Positions 1-9,341 of a stretch of 64,000 nt of DNA are shown here, piece by piece. This stretch comes from Vibrio mimicus CAIM 602 (GTDB lineage Bacteria; Pseudomonadota; Gammaproteobacteria; Enterobacterales; Vibrionaceae): positions 1 through 64,000 of the forward strand of contig NZ_AOMO01000029.1 in the NCBI RefSeq assembly GCF_000338875.1, read 5' to 3'. Position 1 is the stretch's first letter. Each line of letters starts with the position of its first letter. Position numbers and translations under genes: made by a program. The notes beneath the pieces were generated by a model. The model did not search any database and was not told where the DNA came from. It was given only the letters and a program-made list of their open reading frames with translations.

Positions 1-33
1 GGGTCGCGGGTTCGAGTCCCGTCCGCTCCGCCA
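1..33 (+). tRNA. tRNA-Asp, 3' part only (5' part lies outside the window)
   Basis: The first 33 bases read as the end of a tRNA: variable loop, T-stem and loop with GGTTCGAGTCCC, the 3' acceptor strand GTCCGCTCCG and an encoded CCA. They match the E. coli tRNA-Asp 3' end except for one base in the acceptor strand. The anticodon is not visible, so the identity rests on this similarity. In Vibrio a tRNA-Asp often closes an rRNA operon, and a terminator follows immediately here. Confidence 0.85.
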
Positions 34-44
34 CTTATTTGAGA

Positions 45-70
45 AACCCAGTCTTACGACTGGGTTTTTT
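45..70 (+). terminator. Rho-independent terminator after tRNA-Asp
   Basis: A perfect 9-bp stem (AACCCAGTC / GACTGGGTT) with a 4-base loop runs straight into a T-run. It ends the tRNA, and probably rRNA operon, transcript. Confidence 0.9.
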
Positions 71-333
71 GCTTTTTGGGGAGAAAAAACACTATCACTA
101 CCGATACTCGTGCCCCTCGTCGAGGTTTCTTCTCCTCCTTCTATTTTCTCTGCTTTCCTATCTTTAATTTCTTCCTTGTACGCTGCTTATCAACTCAGCT
201 GAACCTCATTCCATCCTAGACATAAAGAAATTCACATTGCTGCTTAGCTGTTTATTCCGTGTAGAGGAATACGCTTAGTGCTGTTTACCTCGAGTTATCA
301 CGGTTTGGGTGGGCTGAAATGAGATAATGAGAT
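71..333. other. Intergenic stretch with no recognisable gene
   Basis: Together with its two flanking terminators this makes a gap of about 350 bases between the tRNA and the end of add. I see no credible reading frame, repeat or operator in it. Confidence 0.6.
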
Positions 334-363
334 AACAAAAAGCCGATGGCTGAGCATCGGCTT
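334..363 (-). terminator. Terminator of add
   Basis: A 9-bp stem (AAGCCGATG / CATCGGCTT, loop of 6) is followed on the minus strand by TTTTGTT. It lies just past the add stop codon at 390-392. Confidence 0.85.
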
Positions 364-389
364 GTAAAGATGTAAGTAATAAAAAGGTT

Positions 390-1393
390 TTAGCCACGCA
401 GAGCGGCTTTGGCTAATAGGTTTTTTTTATCTGAATCGGAGAGGAATGCTAATTCCAATCCATTGATTTGTGCTTGACGGATCTGCTGCTGGCTTAATCC
501 TGCTTGAGGAGCTGCCACTTCGTATTCGTAGGGTAATTCAATGCCTTCTACCGCAGGATCGTCAGTGTTAATACAAGCAAGAATTCCATGCTCTAAGAAG
601 CGTTTGAGAGGTGGGTTGCTAGGCTTTCAACTGTGCTCGTTTGTAGGTTGGAAGTCAGACATGACTCAATACCGATACGATGCTGAGCCAGATAGTCCAT
701 TAGTTTCGGATCATGGATCGCTTTTACACCGTGGCCAATACGCGTTGCGCCAAGCTCTTTAATGGCTTGCCACATGCTTTCTGGACCGGCAGCTTCACCA
801 GCATGGACGGTCACGTGTAATCCTGCATCTCTGACTTGTTTGAAATGTTGGATAAAGCGGTCACCGGGTTGCCCTAATTCATCCCCTGCGAGATCAACCG
901 CAACGATGTGATTTTTCTGACTTAAGATCGCTTCTAGTTCTTGCTGGCAAGCATCTGTGCCAAAAGTACGGCTCATAATACCGATAAGGTTAGCTTGGAT
1001 ACCAAAATCACGCACACCAGCTCGTACCCCATCAACAACGGCTTCCACAACACCAGCAACAGGTAAGTTATGTTTCATTGCCATATAGTATGGTGAGAAA
1101 CGCAATTCAGCATAGTCAATTCGTGCATTGAGGGCATCTTCGATGTTTTCATAAGCCACACGACGACAGGCATCCAAGTCCCCTAATACTGCCACACCCC
1201 AATCGAGCTTAGACAAGAAAGCCACCAGAGACGGTTCAGCTTCGACAATTTGTACATAAGGTGTGAGTGTTTCAACGGTGTTTGCGGGCAATTGAACCCC
1301 AAATTTTTGTCCTAATTCGAGGATCGTTTGAGTTCGGATGTTTCCGTCAAGATGACGATGCAAATCAGTTAAAGGGATAGATGAAGTTATCAT
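390..1393 (-). pseudogene. add: Adenosine deaminase, interrupted by a one-base frameshift
   Basis: Adenosine deaminase converts adenosine to inosine in purine salvage, in the cytoplasm. The first frame (593-1393) starts with the metal-binding HxH motif in LHRHLDGN and contains VHAGEA and the substrate-site region ending [18 protein letters not shown]. It then runs into a stop at 593. The missing C-terminus is in the next frame down to the TAA at 390 and reads [18 protein letters not shown], carrying the metal-binding NTDDP motif, and ends LLAKAALRG. Adding one base at the GG around 609-611 (expected GGG) restores a full-length product of about 334 residues. Either a sequencing error or a recent mutation; the error is more likely because two other genes here show the same kind of defect. 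Confidence 0.9.
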
Positions 1394-1490
1394 TATTGTT
1401 GTCCTTATCAGTATTTGCCGTTAAGTATAAAAACCAATCCGTTGGCTGTCAGCTTAGGAAAAGAAGGAAAAGGACTTATTTTGTTTAACT

Positions 1491-4016
1491 TTACTTCATG
1501 TTAACCAGATCTGTTGGCCAATCTTGATAAGCCATAGGTTTGCTGAATAGGAAGCCTTGTCCACGTGGGCAGTCTAGTTTAGTCAATAAATCGACCTGTT
1601 CTTGGGTTTCTACCCCTTCTGCCACTAACTCAACTTTAAAGCCTCGGGTCATGTTGACGATAGCTGCTACTACGCTGTTTTCAAGGTTGTGCGTATTGAG
1701 CTGCGAAACGAATTCTCGGTCGATTTTGAGGCAGTCAAAAGGCAATTTGTGCAAGTAGGCTAAAGAACTGTAGCCTGTGCCAAAATCGTCGATGGCAATG
1801 TGTATGCCTGCTTTTTTCAGTTCTAGCATATTGTGCAGAATCACTGGGTCGCTGTAGACAATACGTGATTCAGTGATCTCTAAAGTCAGATTGGCTGGCT
1901 GTAACCCAGACTCTTCCAATATGTTATGCAATTGAGCAATGAAATCTGGGTGAGACAGTTGATTAACGGACAAATTGACATGGATGTGGAAATTAGCTGG
2001 CCATTTATTTTCACTCATTCCGCGTACTGTATCTAGACAGGCTTGGCGCAGTATTTGCTCACCAATTGCATTGATTAATCCGCTCTCTTCTGCGATCGGG
2101 ATGAATTCCAGAGGAGAAATCAAACCGAATTCGGGAGAGATCCAGCGTGCGAGCGCCTCTGCTCCCAAGATTTCCCCGCTGTGCAAGTCGACAATTGGTT
2201 GATAGAAGGGAACGAATTCTCGGTTGTCGAGCGCGAGCTTTATTTGAGTGACCATTTGCATTCTTTTGCGTGAAGCATTGGCCATTTCAGGTGAATAGAA
2301 ACTGATGTGGGCGTGGTCAACTTTAGCATTGCTGAGAGCAATACTACCGTTGCGCAGCCAAACCGTCATATTGGGTTCTTCAAGGTACACAAGTCCTATG
2401 GAAACGTTAACAGCAATATTGTCACTAGGCATGCTGAATGGTGAAGCGAAAAGCTTGAGTATATTGGCTGCTACACCTTTTAGTTCATCGTGCTGATTGA
2501 CATCGGGCAGATAGATGGCGAACTCATCACCCCCTATACGAGCGATCAGTGCAGGAGCGGGGAATGTCAATTTGAGTCGTTGTGAAATGGCAATAAGCAG
2601 TTGATCCGCTTGATGATGCCCGAGACTGTCATTGATATCTCGGAACTTATCTATCCCGATCAGGATTAGCCCACCATTGAGTTGGGGAAGTTGATTACAG
2701 CTTTCCACTAAACCTTCTCGGCTGAGCAGTTGGGTCAATGAGTCGTACACCAGTTGTGATCGTAGCGCCTTGAAGGATGCCTTGAGGTTATTGGTCATCT
2801 CGACAAAGGCTTGAACGAGTAGACTGGTTTCGTAGATCTGCCCAGGTTTAGGCATGTTTGCGGCCCAATCTCCATTTGCGAGCTGGCGAGCGGCTGAAGC
2901 AGTAGAAATGATAGGGTTGGCGATCCGGTTTAATGTCATTAAGCCAAGTAGTAAACCTGCGATACTGACGACAAGGCCAATTAGCCAACTGGTTTTTTGG
3001 TTTTCAGGCAAGGTTCCTAGCAGTTCCCCTTCCGCGATTGAAACACTGATATACCAAGTTAGGCCGTATTGATCGGTAAAAGCGGATGCTTGATTAAAAT
3101 AGCGTTGCTGGTTGACGTAAGTGGTGAAAATGCCCGTATCTAGGCCGCTTTCTACCAATTGTTCTGCACTACGACGGATGATTGGATTGCGGTTTTCACT
3201 GGCTAGCAGCCTTTCTCCTTTGGGACTGAGTTGCGTCCCCCATGACACAACGCTTCCATCACTCGAATGGGCAATAAGCCGTTGTTGATTGTCCATGACA
3301 TACACATCAGCGTTGATGCGCTGTTTTAGCTGTGACAAAAACAAATTGAAAGTATTGAGTTTGACATCAGAAACCATGACACCAATAAAGGTCTGATCTT
3401 GGAACACCGGACTCAGCGCTGAAAGAGTAATCTCCTGCTTTTCATCCATATTGGTATAAACCGATGACCATTGAGCAGAAGGTTGCTTGGCGACGGGCAA
3501 ATACCAAGGACGCACACGAGGGTCATAGTTATCAATAATAGTGCGGACATTTTTCTGAATAACAGGGGTTTGATAAATCACCAATTTATTATCGGTGCGA
3601 ACATCTTTGAGCATCAGGCTGTATTGCTCAGGGGCGTCTTTACGTAAACCGACGTATTCACCATTAATACCACCGAAGCTGATCACGTCAATTTGCTGGA
3701 TGTTATTACCAATAGGTATAGCTGCCGCACGAATGAAGTCTTCAATCTTGGTGAGATCATTCGGTTGGTAGAGATGATGAAAGCCAACGTTATAGGCAAT
3801 CATCTGGTTGGCGAAGAAAGGGCGGTGTAAGAAATCAGACAAACGTTGAGAGATGCTATCAGTCAGGTAAGACAGTTGCTTGGTGCTGAGTTCTTTTACT
3901 GTCTGTTCATAGCGATAGGTCTGCACGGCTGCCATAGCTAATATCATGAACAGAAAGATCACGACAAATGGCAGTATGATGGCGGTTTTTAAGCGTATTT
4001 GACGATTTAACGGCAT
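1491..4016 (-). CDS. Membrane-bound GGDEF-EAL cyclic-di-GMP protein with a periplasmic sensor domain
   Basis: An 841-residue protein that should make and/or degrade cyclic di-GMP in response to an outside signal. Transmembrane segments at about 12-31 and 343-365 flank a periplasmic domain of roughly 300 residues, Cache-like by its layout and PWYLP motif. A HAMP-like linker, a GGDEF domain (motif intact near 494-498) and an EAL domain (near 600-835) follow. The EAL domain keeps the catalytic set: AEALAR, NLSVNQL, LEITES, IDDFGTGYSSL, LKIDREF, VAEGVE and GQGFLFSKP, so phosphodiesterase activity is expected. The five residues before GGDEF do not form an RxxD inhibitory site. Ligand unknown. It stands alone between add and ntrC. 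Confidence 0.9.
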   Translation of the reverse strand: MPLNRQIRLKTAIILPFVVIFLFMILAMAAVQTYRYEQTVKELSTKQLSYLTDSISQRLSDFLHRPFFANQMIAYNVGFHHLYQPNDLTKIEDFIRAAAIPIGNNIQQIDVISFGGINGEYVGLRKDAPEQYSLMLKDVRTDNKLVIYQTPVIQKNVRTIIDNYDPRVRPWYLPVAKQPSAQWSSVYTNMDEKQEITLSALSPVFQDQTFIGVMVSDVKLNTFNLFLSQLKQRINADVYVMDNQQRLIAHSSDGSVVSWGTQLSPKGERLLASENRNPIIRRSAEQLVESGLDTGIFTTYVNQQRYFNQASAFTDQYGLTWYISVSIAEGELLGTLPENQKTSWLIGLVVSIAGLLLGLMTLNRIANPIISTASAARQLANGDWAANMPKPGQIYETSLLVQAFVEMTNNLKASFKALRSQLVYDSLTQLLSREGLVESCNQLPQLNGGLILIGIDKFRDINDSLGHHQADQLLIAISQRLKLTFPAPALIARIGGDEFAIYLPDVNQHDELKGVAANILKLFASPFSMPSDNIAVNVSIGLVYLEEPNMTVWLRNGSIALSNAKVDHAHISFYSPEMANASRKRMQMVTQIKLALDNREFVPFYQPIVDLHSGEILGAEALARWISPEFGLISPLEFIPIAEESGLINAIGEQILRQACLDTVRGMSENKWPANFHIHVNLSVNQLSHPDFIAQLHNILEESGLQPANLTLEITESRIVYSDPVILHNMLELKKAGIHIAIDDFGTGYSSLAYLHKLPFDCLKIDREFVSQLNTHNLENSVVAAIVNMTRGFKVELVAEGVETQEQVDLLTKLDCPRGQGFLFSKPMAYQDWPTDLVNMK

Positions 4017-4075
4017 ACCCTTCTCTTGTCTCTCACATCCTGTGCAGTAAAGTTGGGTAGCCGTTAACCTGACAC

Positions 4076-5476
4076 TTAATACAACTCTTTGAGTTTACGT
4101 GTCAGTGTATTTCGTCCCCAGCCCAGTACTTTGGCAGCGTCTTGTTTGTGTCCATTCGTATGGTCAAGAGCCGCTTCTAAAAGTATACGTTCAAATTCTG
4201 GGAGTGCGTAGGCAAGCAATTCAGTCTCACCGGAAGCTAACGCTGATTTCGCCCATGTCTCTAATTGCTTTTGCCAACTTATATCATTATCAAAATGGCT
4301 CGCTTTTTTTTCTGATAATAATTCGGAAGGAAGATCACTTGGCAGCACTTCACTACCACTAGCCATCACAGTAAGCCAGCGACACATATTTTCCAATTGG
4401 CGCACATTTCCCGGCCAATCCAACTTAGTAAGAATGTCGACGGTTTTAGGGTTGAGGGTTTTCATCTCAACGCCCAATTCTTTGGCCGCCAGTGCGAGAA
4501 AGTGCTTGGTGAGTTTTTCGATATCCTGCCGGCGTTCACGCAAAGAGGGAATATGAATACGAATAACGTTGAGCCGGTGAAATAAATCTTCTCGGAATTT
4601 CCCTTGGTGTACCAACTTCTCAAGATTTTGGTGAGTTGCAGCGACAATCCGTACATCCACTTTAATGGCGACATGACCACCGACACGATAAAACTGACCA
4701 TCAGCCAGTACGCGTAATAGCCGAGTTTGAATATCCAGCGGCATATCACCGATTTCATCGAGAAATAAAGTTCCCCCATTGGCTTGCTCGAAGCGGCCTT
4801 GGCGAACGGTATTCGCTCCAGTGAAAGCGCCTTTTTCGTGGCCAAACAGTTCTGACTCGATCAAATCTTTTGGAATTGCCGCCATATTTAGCGCGATAAA
4901 TGGCTTTTGTGCTCGAGGACTGTGTCGATGCAGTGCATGGGCCACTAATTCTTTGCCAGTACCTGATTCACCGTTGATCAGTACGGAGATAGAAGAGCGC
5001 GACAGGCGACCTATAGCACGAAATACTTCTTGCATCGCGGGGGCTTCACCAATGATCTCCGGTGCTGAATAATTTTCACTGGGACGATGCGATACCTTAC
5101 GCTGCTCTTGTCCATGAGCAATCGCTCGTTCAACCAAAGTGAGCGTTTCATCTACATCAAAAGGTTTGGGAAGATACTCGAACGCACCTTGTTGGTAGGC
5201 GTTGACCGCGGCATCCAGATCAGAATGTGCGGTCATAATAATCACCGGGAGCTCAGGGATATGCTCATGTACTTGATTTAGTAGAGCAATACCATCCATC
5301 CCGGGCATGCGAATGTCGGATACTAAAACATCGGGCGTCTCACGCTCTAGCGCAAGTAACACACTTTCCGCATCAGCGAAGGTTTCGCATTTTATATTGG
5401 CGGAAGAGAGGGTCTTCTCCATCACCCAGCGGATGGAACTATCATCATCGACAACCCAAACGTATCCTCTACTCAT
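4076..5476 (-). CDS. ntrC: Nitrogen regulation response regulator NtrC (sigma-54 activator)
   Basis: NtrC, when phosphorylated by NtrB, drives sigma-54 promoters such as that of glnA. The 466-residue protein has the three expected parts: a receiver domain (1-120) with the phospho-acceptor Asp in VSDIRMPGMDG; a central AAA+ domain (about 140-370) with Walker A GESGTGKE, the sigma-54 contact loop GAFTGA and FLDEIGDM; and a C-terminal Fis-type helix-turn-helix (HTNGHKQDAAKVLGWGRNTL). Length and order match the E. coli protein. It lies 9 bases downstream of ntrB and is co-transcribed with it. Confidence 0.97.
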   Translation of the reverse strand: MSRGYVWVVDDDSSIRWVMEKTLSSANIKCETFADAESVLLALERETPDVLVSDIRMPGMDGIALLNQVHEHIPELPVIIMTAHSDLDAAVNAYQQGAFEYLPKPFDVDETLTLVERAIAHGQEQRKVSHRPSENYSAPEIIGEAPAMQEVFRAIGRLSRSSISVLINGESGTGKELVAHALHRHSPRAQKPFIALNMAAIPKDLIESELFGHEKGAFTGANTVRQGRFEQANGGTLFLDEIGDMPLDIQTRLLRVLADGQFYRVGGHVAIKVDVRIVAATHQNLEKLVHQGKFREDLFHRLNVIRIHIPSLRERRQDIEKLTKHFLALAAKELGVEMKTLNPKTVDILTKLDWPGNVRQLENMCRWLTVMASGSEVLPSDLPSELLSEKKASHFDNDISWQKQLETWAKSALASGETELLAYALPEFERILLEAALDHTNGHKQDAAKVLGWGRNTLTRKLKELY

Positions 5477-5485
5477 AGACAGTCC

Positions 5486-6556
5486 TTAACAGCAATTCAA
5501 AATTGGCAAATAAATGGTAAACATGGTGCGTCCTGGCCAGCTTTGCACCTCTATTTTTCCCTGATGTTGGTCGATCAGGTTTTGTGAAATGGACAGCCCC
5601 AAACCAGTCCCCCCCTCACGGCCACTGACCATTGGGTAAAACACAGTATCTTGTAGTTCTGGAGGGATGCCGGGTCCGTTATCAATAATCTCAATGCTGG
5701 CAACGAGCTTATGGCGTTGACCGTGAATATTGGCCTGATGCACTGTTCTGGTGCGCAGGGTGATCACGCCGTGTGGTTGGTCAGCTAAGATCTGAGCCGC
5801 ATTACTGACAATGTTCAGTAAAGCCTGTTCGATTTGATCGGTGTCCATCAAGATATTGGGCAAGCTCGGATCATAGTCGCGTTCAAAAACGAGATTGTCC
5901 CCCGCTTCCAGATCGACCAACTGACGAACCTTTTCCAAAATGAGGTGAAGGTTTTCCCATTTTTTCTCGCCCGGCCGTTGCGGGCCGAGTAAGCGATCGA
6001 CCAATCCTCGCAAGCGGTCTGCCTGTTCGATGATGATCTGGGTATATTCTGTAAGGGCGGGATCGGGAAGCATACGCTCTAAAAGCTGCGCAGCTCCTCT
6101 TAAACCGCCCAGTGGATTTTTGATTTCATGGGCTAACCCTCTGACCAATAATTTAGCCGCTTGCTGCTGAGCATGCTGGTTTAATTCTTGGGTTAGTCTG
6201 CGTTGTTGGCCGATGGTGCGCATTTCAACCAGCAAAAGCAGTTCTTTCTGCCATGAAATAGGGCTTACGGTTACCTCTAGCATCAAGGGTTTTCCGTCGA
6301 CTACTAAAGTGACATCGCTATCTGTAATGCTTTGCCCACTTTGCAGTGGCTGGGTGAGTAGCTGCAGATCGAGGGAAGAATGCTGAACCAGTTGGTGCAG
6401 ATGCTGATTGATCAAACGTTTAACGCTTTGTGAGAATAACTGCTCTGCGGCAGGGTTCGCATAACGGATCAGCAGTGACTCATCGAGAATGAGCACCGAG
6501 GTGACCTGATTATTGATGATGGTTTGACTTAGTTCTGCACTCACACTCGTTCTCAC
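5486..6556 (-). CDS. ntrB: Nitrogen regulation sensor histidine kinase NtrB
   Basis: NtrB phosphorylates and, with PII protein, dephosphorylates NtrC according to nitrogen supply; it is cytoplasmic. The sequence has an N-terminal PAS domain (SVLILDESLLIRYANPAAEQLF), the phospho-acceptor His in GLAHEIKNPLGG, and the ATP-binding motifs DNGPGIPP and GGTGLGLSI. The open frame reaches an ATG at 6586, but that codon lies inside an NtrC operator (6576-6604). I therefore prefer the GTG at 6556, preceded by TAGGT, giving 356 residues; a GTG at 6544 is also possible. The E. coli protein has 349 residues. Confidence 0.93.
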   Translation of the reverse strand: MRTSVSAELSQTIINNQVTSVLILDESLLIRYANPAAEQLFSQSVKRLINQHLHQLVQHSSLDLQLLTQPLQSGQSITDSDVTLVVDGKPLMLEVTVSPISWQKELLLLVEMRTIGQQRRLTQELNQHAQQQAAKLLVRGLAHEIKNPLGGLRGAAQLLERMLPDPALTEYTQIIIEQADRLRGLVDRLLGPQRPGEKKWENLHLILEKVRQLVDLEAGDNLVFERDYDPSLPNILMDTDQIEQALLNIVSNAAQILADQPHGVITLRTRTVHQANIHGQRHKLVASIEIIDNGPGIPPELQDTVFYPMVSGREGGTGLGLSISQNLIDQHQGKIEVQSWPGRTMFTIYLPILNCC

Positions 6557-6575
6557 TCGATGACCTAGCTTAACA

Positions 6576-6604
6576 GCGTAATGCACAATATTGGTGCATT
6601 ACGC
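6576..6604. promoter_or_regulatory. NtrC operator upstream of ntrBC
   Basis: The core TGCACAATATTGGTGCA (6582-6598) differs by one base from the classical E. coli glnA NtrC site and sits in an inverted repeat with 11-bp arms (GCGTAATGCAC / GTGCATTACGC). Its place over the 5' end of ntrB fits autoregulation of ntrBC, as known in enteric bacteria. Confidence 0.85.
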
Positions 6605-6680
6605 ATTAAGTATGGCGCAAGGGAGTGCAAACAAAAAGTGAAACTCCCTAAGCGATCGAGCGAACGGTCACATCTTGCTG

Positions 6681-7268
6681 CTATTTCACCGTAGCCCGAT
6701 GCAAATGCACCGTGATAATCGATGAAGATGCAATAAGCTTGCCGTTTTCAATCGCTTGAATCGTAAAGGTATGAGTACCGCGATCGATGTTTTTCAATTC
6801 CCAAACAGGTTGGTTGGTCGGCGCACCATAAGGTCTGCCATCCATCATCAGTTGTAACTGCTCACCAATCGCTAATTTTCGGTTTAACTCGGAGCGAATG
6901 ATGATAGTGCCACTGTTACTGCGTACCGTGTCATCATGCTTTGGAGAAACTAAAGTTATTTTTAATGGTTCGAGCGTTTGTGGCGTGGGGGGCGCCGCTG
7001 TTTCCGTTTTCTCTTCTTCGATAGCCGCCGCTTCGGCTAATGCAGTATCAACGGCCTCTTTTTCAATTGGCTGGGTTGAGTCAAAGCTGGGGGCCGGTGC
7101 TTGAGCTTCGAAATCCGGTAAATGGATAGACTTCGCTTTATCACTTTGTGGACTATCACTAAAGTGGATTACGCCCTTTTCATCGACCCATGTATAGGCG
7201 TTTTGTGCGGCGATCTGGGGTACCCACAGTAAACTAATGAGTAACAACAGAGGACGAGACGATTTCAT
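6681..7268 (-). CDS. Exported DUF4124-domain protein of unknown function
   Basis: A 195-residue protein with a clear signal peptide (MKSSRPLLLLISLLWVPQIAAQ). Next comes the DUF4124 signature AYTWVDEKGVIHFSDSP (about 24-40), a low-complexity Ala/Glu/Pro/Thr-rich linker (about 55-100), and a C-terminal beta-rich domain (about 100-190) with an Ig-like flavour (GTHTFTIQAIENGKLIASS). DUF4124 proteins are common next to glnA/ntrBC in gammaproteobacteria, but I know of no established role. It is separated from glnA by a terminator and from ntrB by the NtrC operator, so it may be its own transcription unit. Confidence 0.85.
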   Translation of the reverse strand: MKSSRPLLLLISLLWVPQIAAQNAYTWVDEKGVIHFSDSPQSDKAKSIHLPDFEAQAPAPSFDSTQPIEKEAVDTALAEAAAIEEEKTETAAPPTPQTLEPLKITLVSPKHDDTVRSNSGTIIIRSELNRKLAIGEQLQLMMDGRPYGAPTNQPVWELKNIDRGTHTFTIQAIENGKLIASSSIITVHLHRATVK

Positions 7269-7376
7269 ATATCACCTCAATAGAATGAAGGTTTCACGTT
7301 ATGGATCATGAGCTTATACTCATGATTAGAATTGTAAGACACATGTTAATGCGAACGGCGGGCGGACTAAATAAGC

Positions 7377-7402
7377 AAAAGGCCCGCCTGCGAGGCGAGC
7401 CT
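7377..7402 (-). terminator. Terminator of glnA
   Basis: A GC-rich hairpin (AGGC-C-CGCCT / AGGCG-A-GCCT, loop GCG, one internal mismatch) is followed on the minus strand by TTTTGC, about 45 bases past the glnA stop. Confidence 0.8.
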
Positions 7403-7445
7403 AAATATAGATGTAACTAAAGTTATCTGTTACACACTGCATCAA

Positions 7446-8855
7446 TTACACAGAGTAGTACAGTTCAAACTCAAGTGGGTGAACAGCAACGTTTACGCGC
7501 TCAACTTCTTTTGTTTTCAGCTCGATGTAAGAATCGATGAAATCATCAGAGAATACGCCACCGGCAGTTAGGAATTCACGGTCATTGTCTAGGTACTCTA
7601 GAGCTTGTTTCAGTGATTCCGCAACTTTTGGAATTTCTGCCGCTTCTTCAGCTGGTAGATCGTACAGATCTTTATCCATTGCTTCGCCTGGGTGGATCTT
7701 GTTCTTGATACCGTCAAGACCAGCCATCAGCATTGCTGCAAACGCTAGGTATGGGTTTGCTGCTGGATCTGGGAAGCGAACTTCGATACGACGCGCTTTC
7801 GGGCTTGGTACCACTGGGATGCGGATAGACGCAGAACGGTTACGCGCAGAGTAAGCCAGCATTACAGGTGCTTCGTAGTGAGGAACCAGACGCTTGTACG
7901 AGTTGGTTGCAGGGTTCGTGATTGCGTTCAGTGCACGTGCGTGTTTGATGATACCGCCGATGTAGTAAATCGCCATTTCAGACAGGCCGCCGTACTTGTC
8001 ACCTGCAAACAGGTTAACGCCATCTTTTGCTAGAGATTGGTGAACGTGCATACCAGAACCGTTGTCGCCTACTAGTGGCTTAGGCATAAAGGTCGCGGTT
8101 TTACCAAAAGCGTGTGCAACGTTGTGTACTACGTACTTGTAGATTTGGATTTCATCCGCTTTAGTCGTCAGCGTATTAAAGCGAGTTGCGATTTCGTTTT
8201 GACCAGCAGTCGCTACTTCGTGGTGGTGAGCTTCAACAACAAGGCCCATTTCTTCCATCACTAGACACATTGCAGAACGCAGATCTTGTGAAGAATCCAC
8301 TGGAGCTACTGGGAAGTAACCACCTTTAACGCCTGGACGGTGACCTTTGTTACCGTTTTCGTAATCAGAACCTGTGTTCCACGCGGCTTCTACGTCGTCG
8401 ATTTTGAAGAAAGAACCAGACATATCGGTTGCGAATTTTACATCGTCAAACAGGAAGAATTCTGGCTCTGGCCCCACAAGAACAGTGTCTGCGATACCAG
8501 TTGAGCGCATGTATTCTTCAGCACGTTTTGCGATAGAACGTGGGTCACGGTCGTAACCTTGCATAGTTGCAGGTTCTAAGATGTCACAACGAATGTTCAG
8601 CGTAGCATCTTCAGTAAATGGGTCGAGCACAGCGGTAGATGGATCTGGCATCATCACCATGTCAGATTCGTTAATACCTTTCCAGCCAGCAACAGATGAA
8701 CCATCAAACATTTTACCGTCTTCGAAGAAGTCAGCATCAATTTGGTGAGAAGGGATAGAGATGTGCTGCTCTTTACCTTTAGTATCGGTAAAACGCAGGT
8801 CAACAAACTTAACTTCGTTTTCTTGGATCAGTGATAGAACATTTTCTACTGACAT
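7446..8855 (-). CDS. glnA: Glutamine synthetase type I (GlnA)
   Basis: Makes glutamine from glutamate, ammonia and ATP; the main ammonia-assimilating enzyme under nitrogen limitation, a cytoplasmic dodecamer. The 469-residue product has the beta-Grasp N-terminus with DGSS, the catalytic-core motifs ([51 protein letters not shown]) and the adenylylation Tyr in DLYDLPAEE, so it should be controlled by adenylylation like the E. coli enzyme. The start at 8855 is set by a strong GGAGG at 8865-8869; an upstream in-frame extension to 8915 has no support. Transcription is expected from the sigma-54 promoter at 8961-8976 under NtrC. Confidence 0.98.
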   Translation of the reverse strand: MSVENVLSLIQENEVKFVDLRFTDTKGKEQHISIPSHQIDADFFEDGKMFDGSSVAGWKGINESDMVMMPDPSTAVLDPFTEDATLNIRCDILEPATMQGYDRDPRSIAKRAEEYMRSTGIADTVLVGPEPEFFLFDDVKFATDMSGSFFKIDDVEAAWNTGSDYENGNKGHRPGVKGGYFPVAPVDSSQDLRSAMCLVMEEMGLVVEAHHHEVATAGQNEIATRFNTLTTKADEIQIYKYVVHNVAHAFGKTATFMPKPLVGDNGSGMHVHQSLAKDGVNLFAGDKYGGLSEMAIYYIGGIIKHARALNAITNPATNSYKRLVPHYEAPVMLAYSARNRSASIRIPVVPSPKARRIEVRFPDPAANPYLAFAAMLMAGLDGIKNKIHPGEAMDKDLYDLPAEEAAEIPKVAESLKQALEYLDNDREFLTAGGVFSDDFIDSYIELKTKEVERVNVAVHPLEFELYYSV

Positions 8856-8960
8856 CTTGGATAACCTCCGGTGTTTATAAGCGGTATGGGCTCGAGCCTT
8901 AAATAAAGTCGGCAAAGATTACTGCGTTGTACTATGGGTAACCGATGCTGAAAATACTTA

Positions 8961-8976
8961 AGCGAAAAGCGTGCCA
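8961..8976 (-). promoter_or_regulatory. Sigma-54 promoter of glnA
   Basis: On the minus strand the sequence reads TGGCACGCTTTTCGCT. It has the required GG-N10-GC spacing of -24/-12 elements and differs from the consensus TGGCAC-N5-TTGCT at one position. It lies about 105 bases upstream of the glnA start and downstream of NtrC sites, the standard nitrogen-control layout. Confidence 0.85.
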
Positions 8977-9039
8977 TGTTTATAAATCCAATATAATTCA
9001 TGGTCTTGGTGAGCTGGAGTTTAATTTTCGATGCCTTAA

Positions 9040-9098
9040 TGCACCAAAAAGATCCTGGCTTGCACTATTTTGGTGCCTCATCTTGTTGCTCTGCACCA
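9040..9098. promoter_or_regulatory. NtrC binding sites (enhancer) of glnA
   Basis: A near-consensus NtrC site TGCACTATTTTGGTGCC at 9061-9077 is flanked by two half sites TGCACCA at 9040-9046 and 9092-9098. The cluster is about 90-130 bases upstream of the sigma-54 promoter, the usual enhancer distance. The rest of the 486-base gap between glnA and typA shows no gene I can support. Confidence 0.8.
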
Positions 9099-9341
9099 TG
9101 TTTTACCAAAACGTTTGCTATTTCGCGCTCAATTGCAGAGGTTGTCAATGACTCTGGCGGCTGAAAAGTCTCTGGTAGCTAAGCATTACGAGCAAAATGA
9201 AGAAAAAAACGTCGATTTCAGCGCGACAGATCACATATTTCTAGGTTTTTCGCTAAAATCTGGTACATTATTGGCCGTTTTTGAACCATGTTCGGCGACT
9301 GCTTTGGCAGCCAGCCTCAATGAAAAGTGAAGCAAACCCCG

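Noticed and set aside
1..390. tRNA-Asp as an island integration site
   Set aside because: Core genes follow directly, with no integrase and no repeat of the tRNA end elsewhere in the window.
4462..4845. A 127-residue minus-strand reading frame inside ntrC
   Set aside because: It overlaps ntrC fully in another frame and its composition is that of a shadow frame; ntrC is plainly the coding frame.
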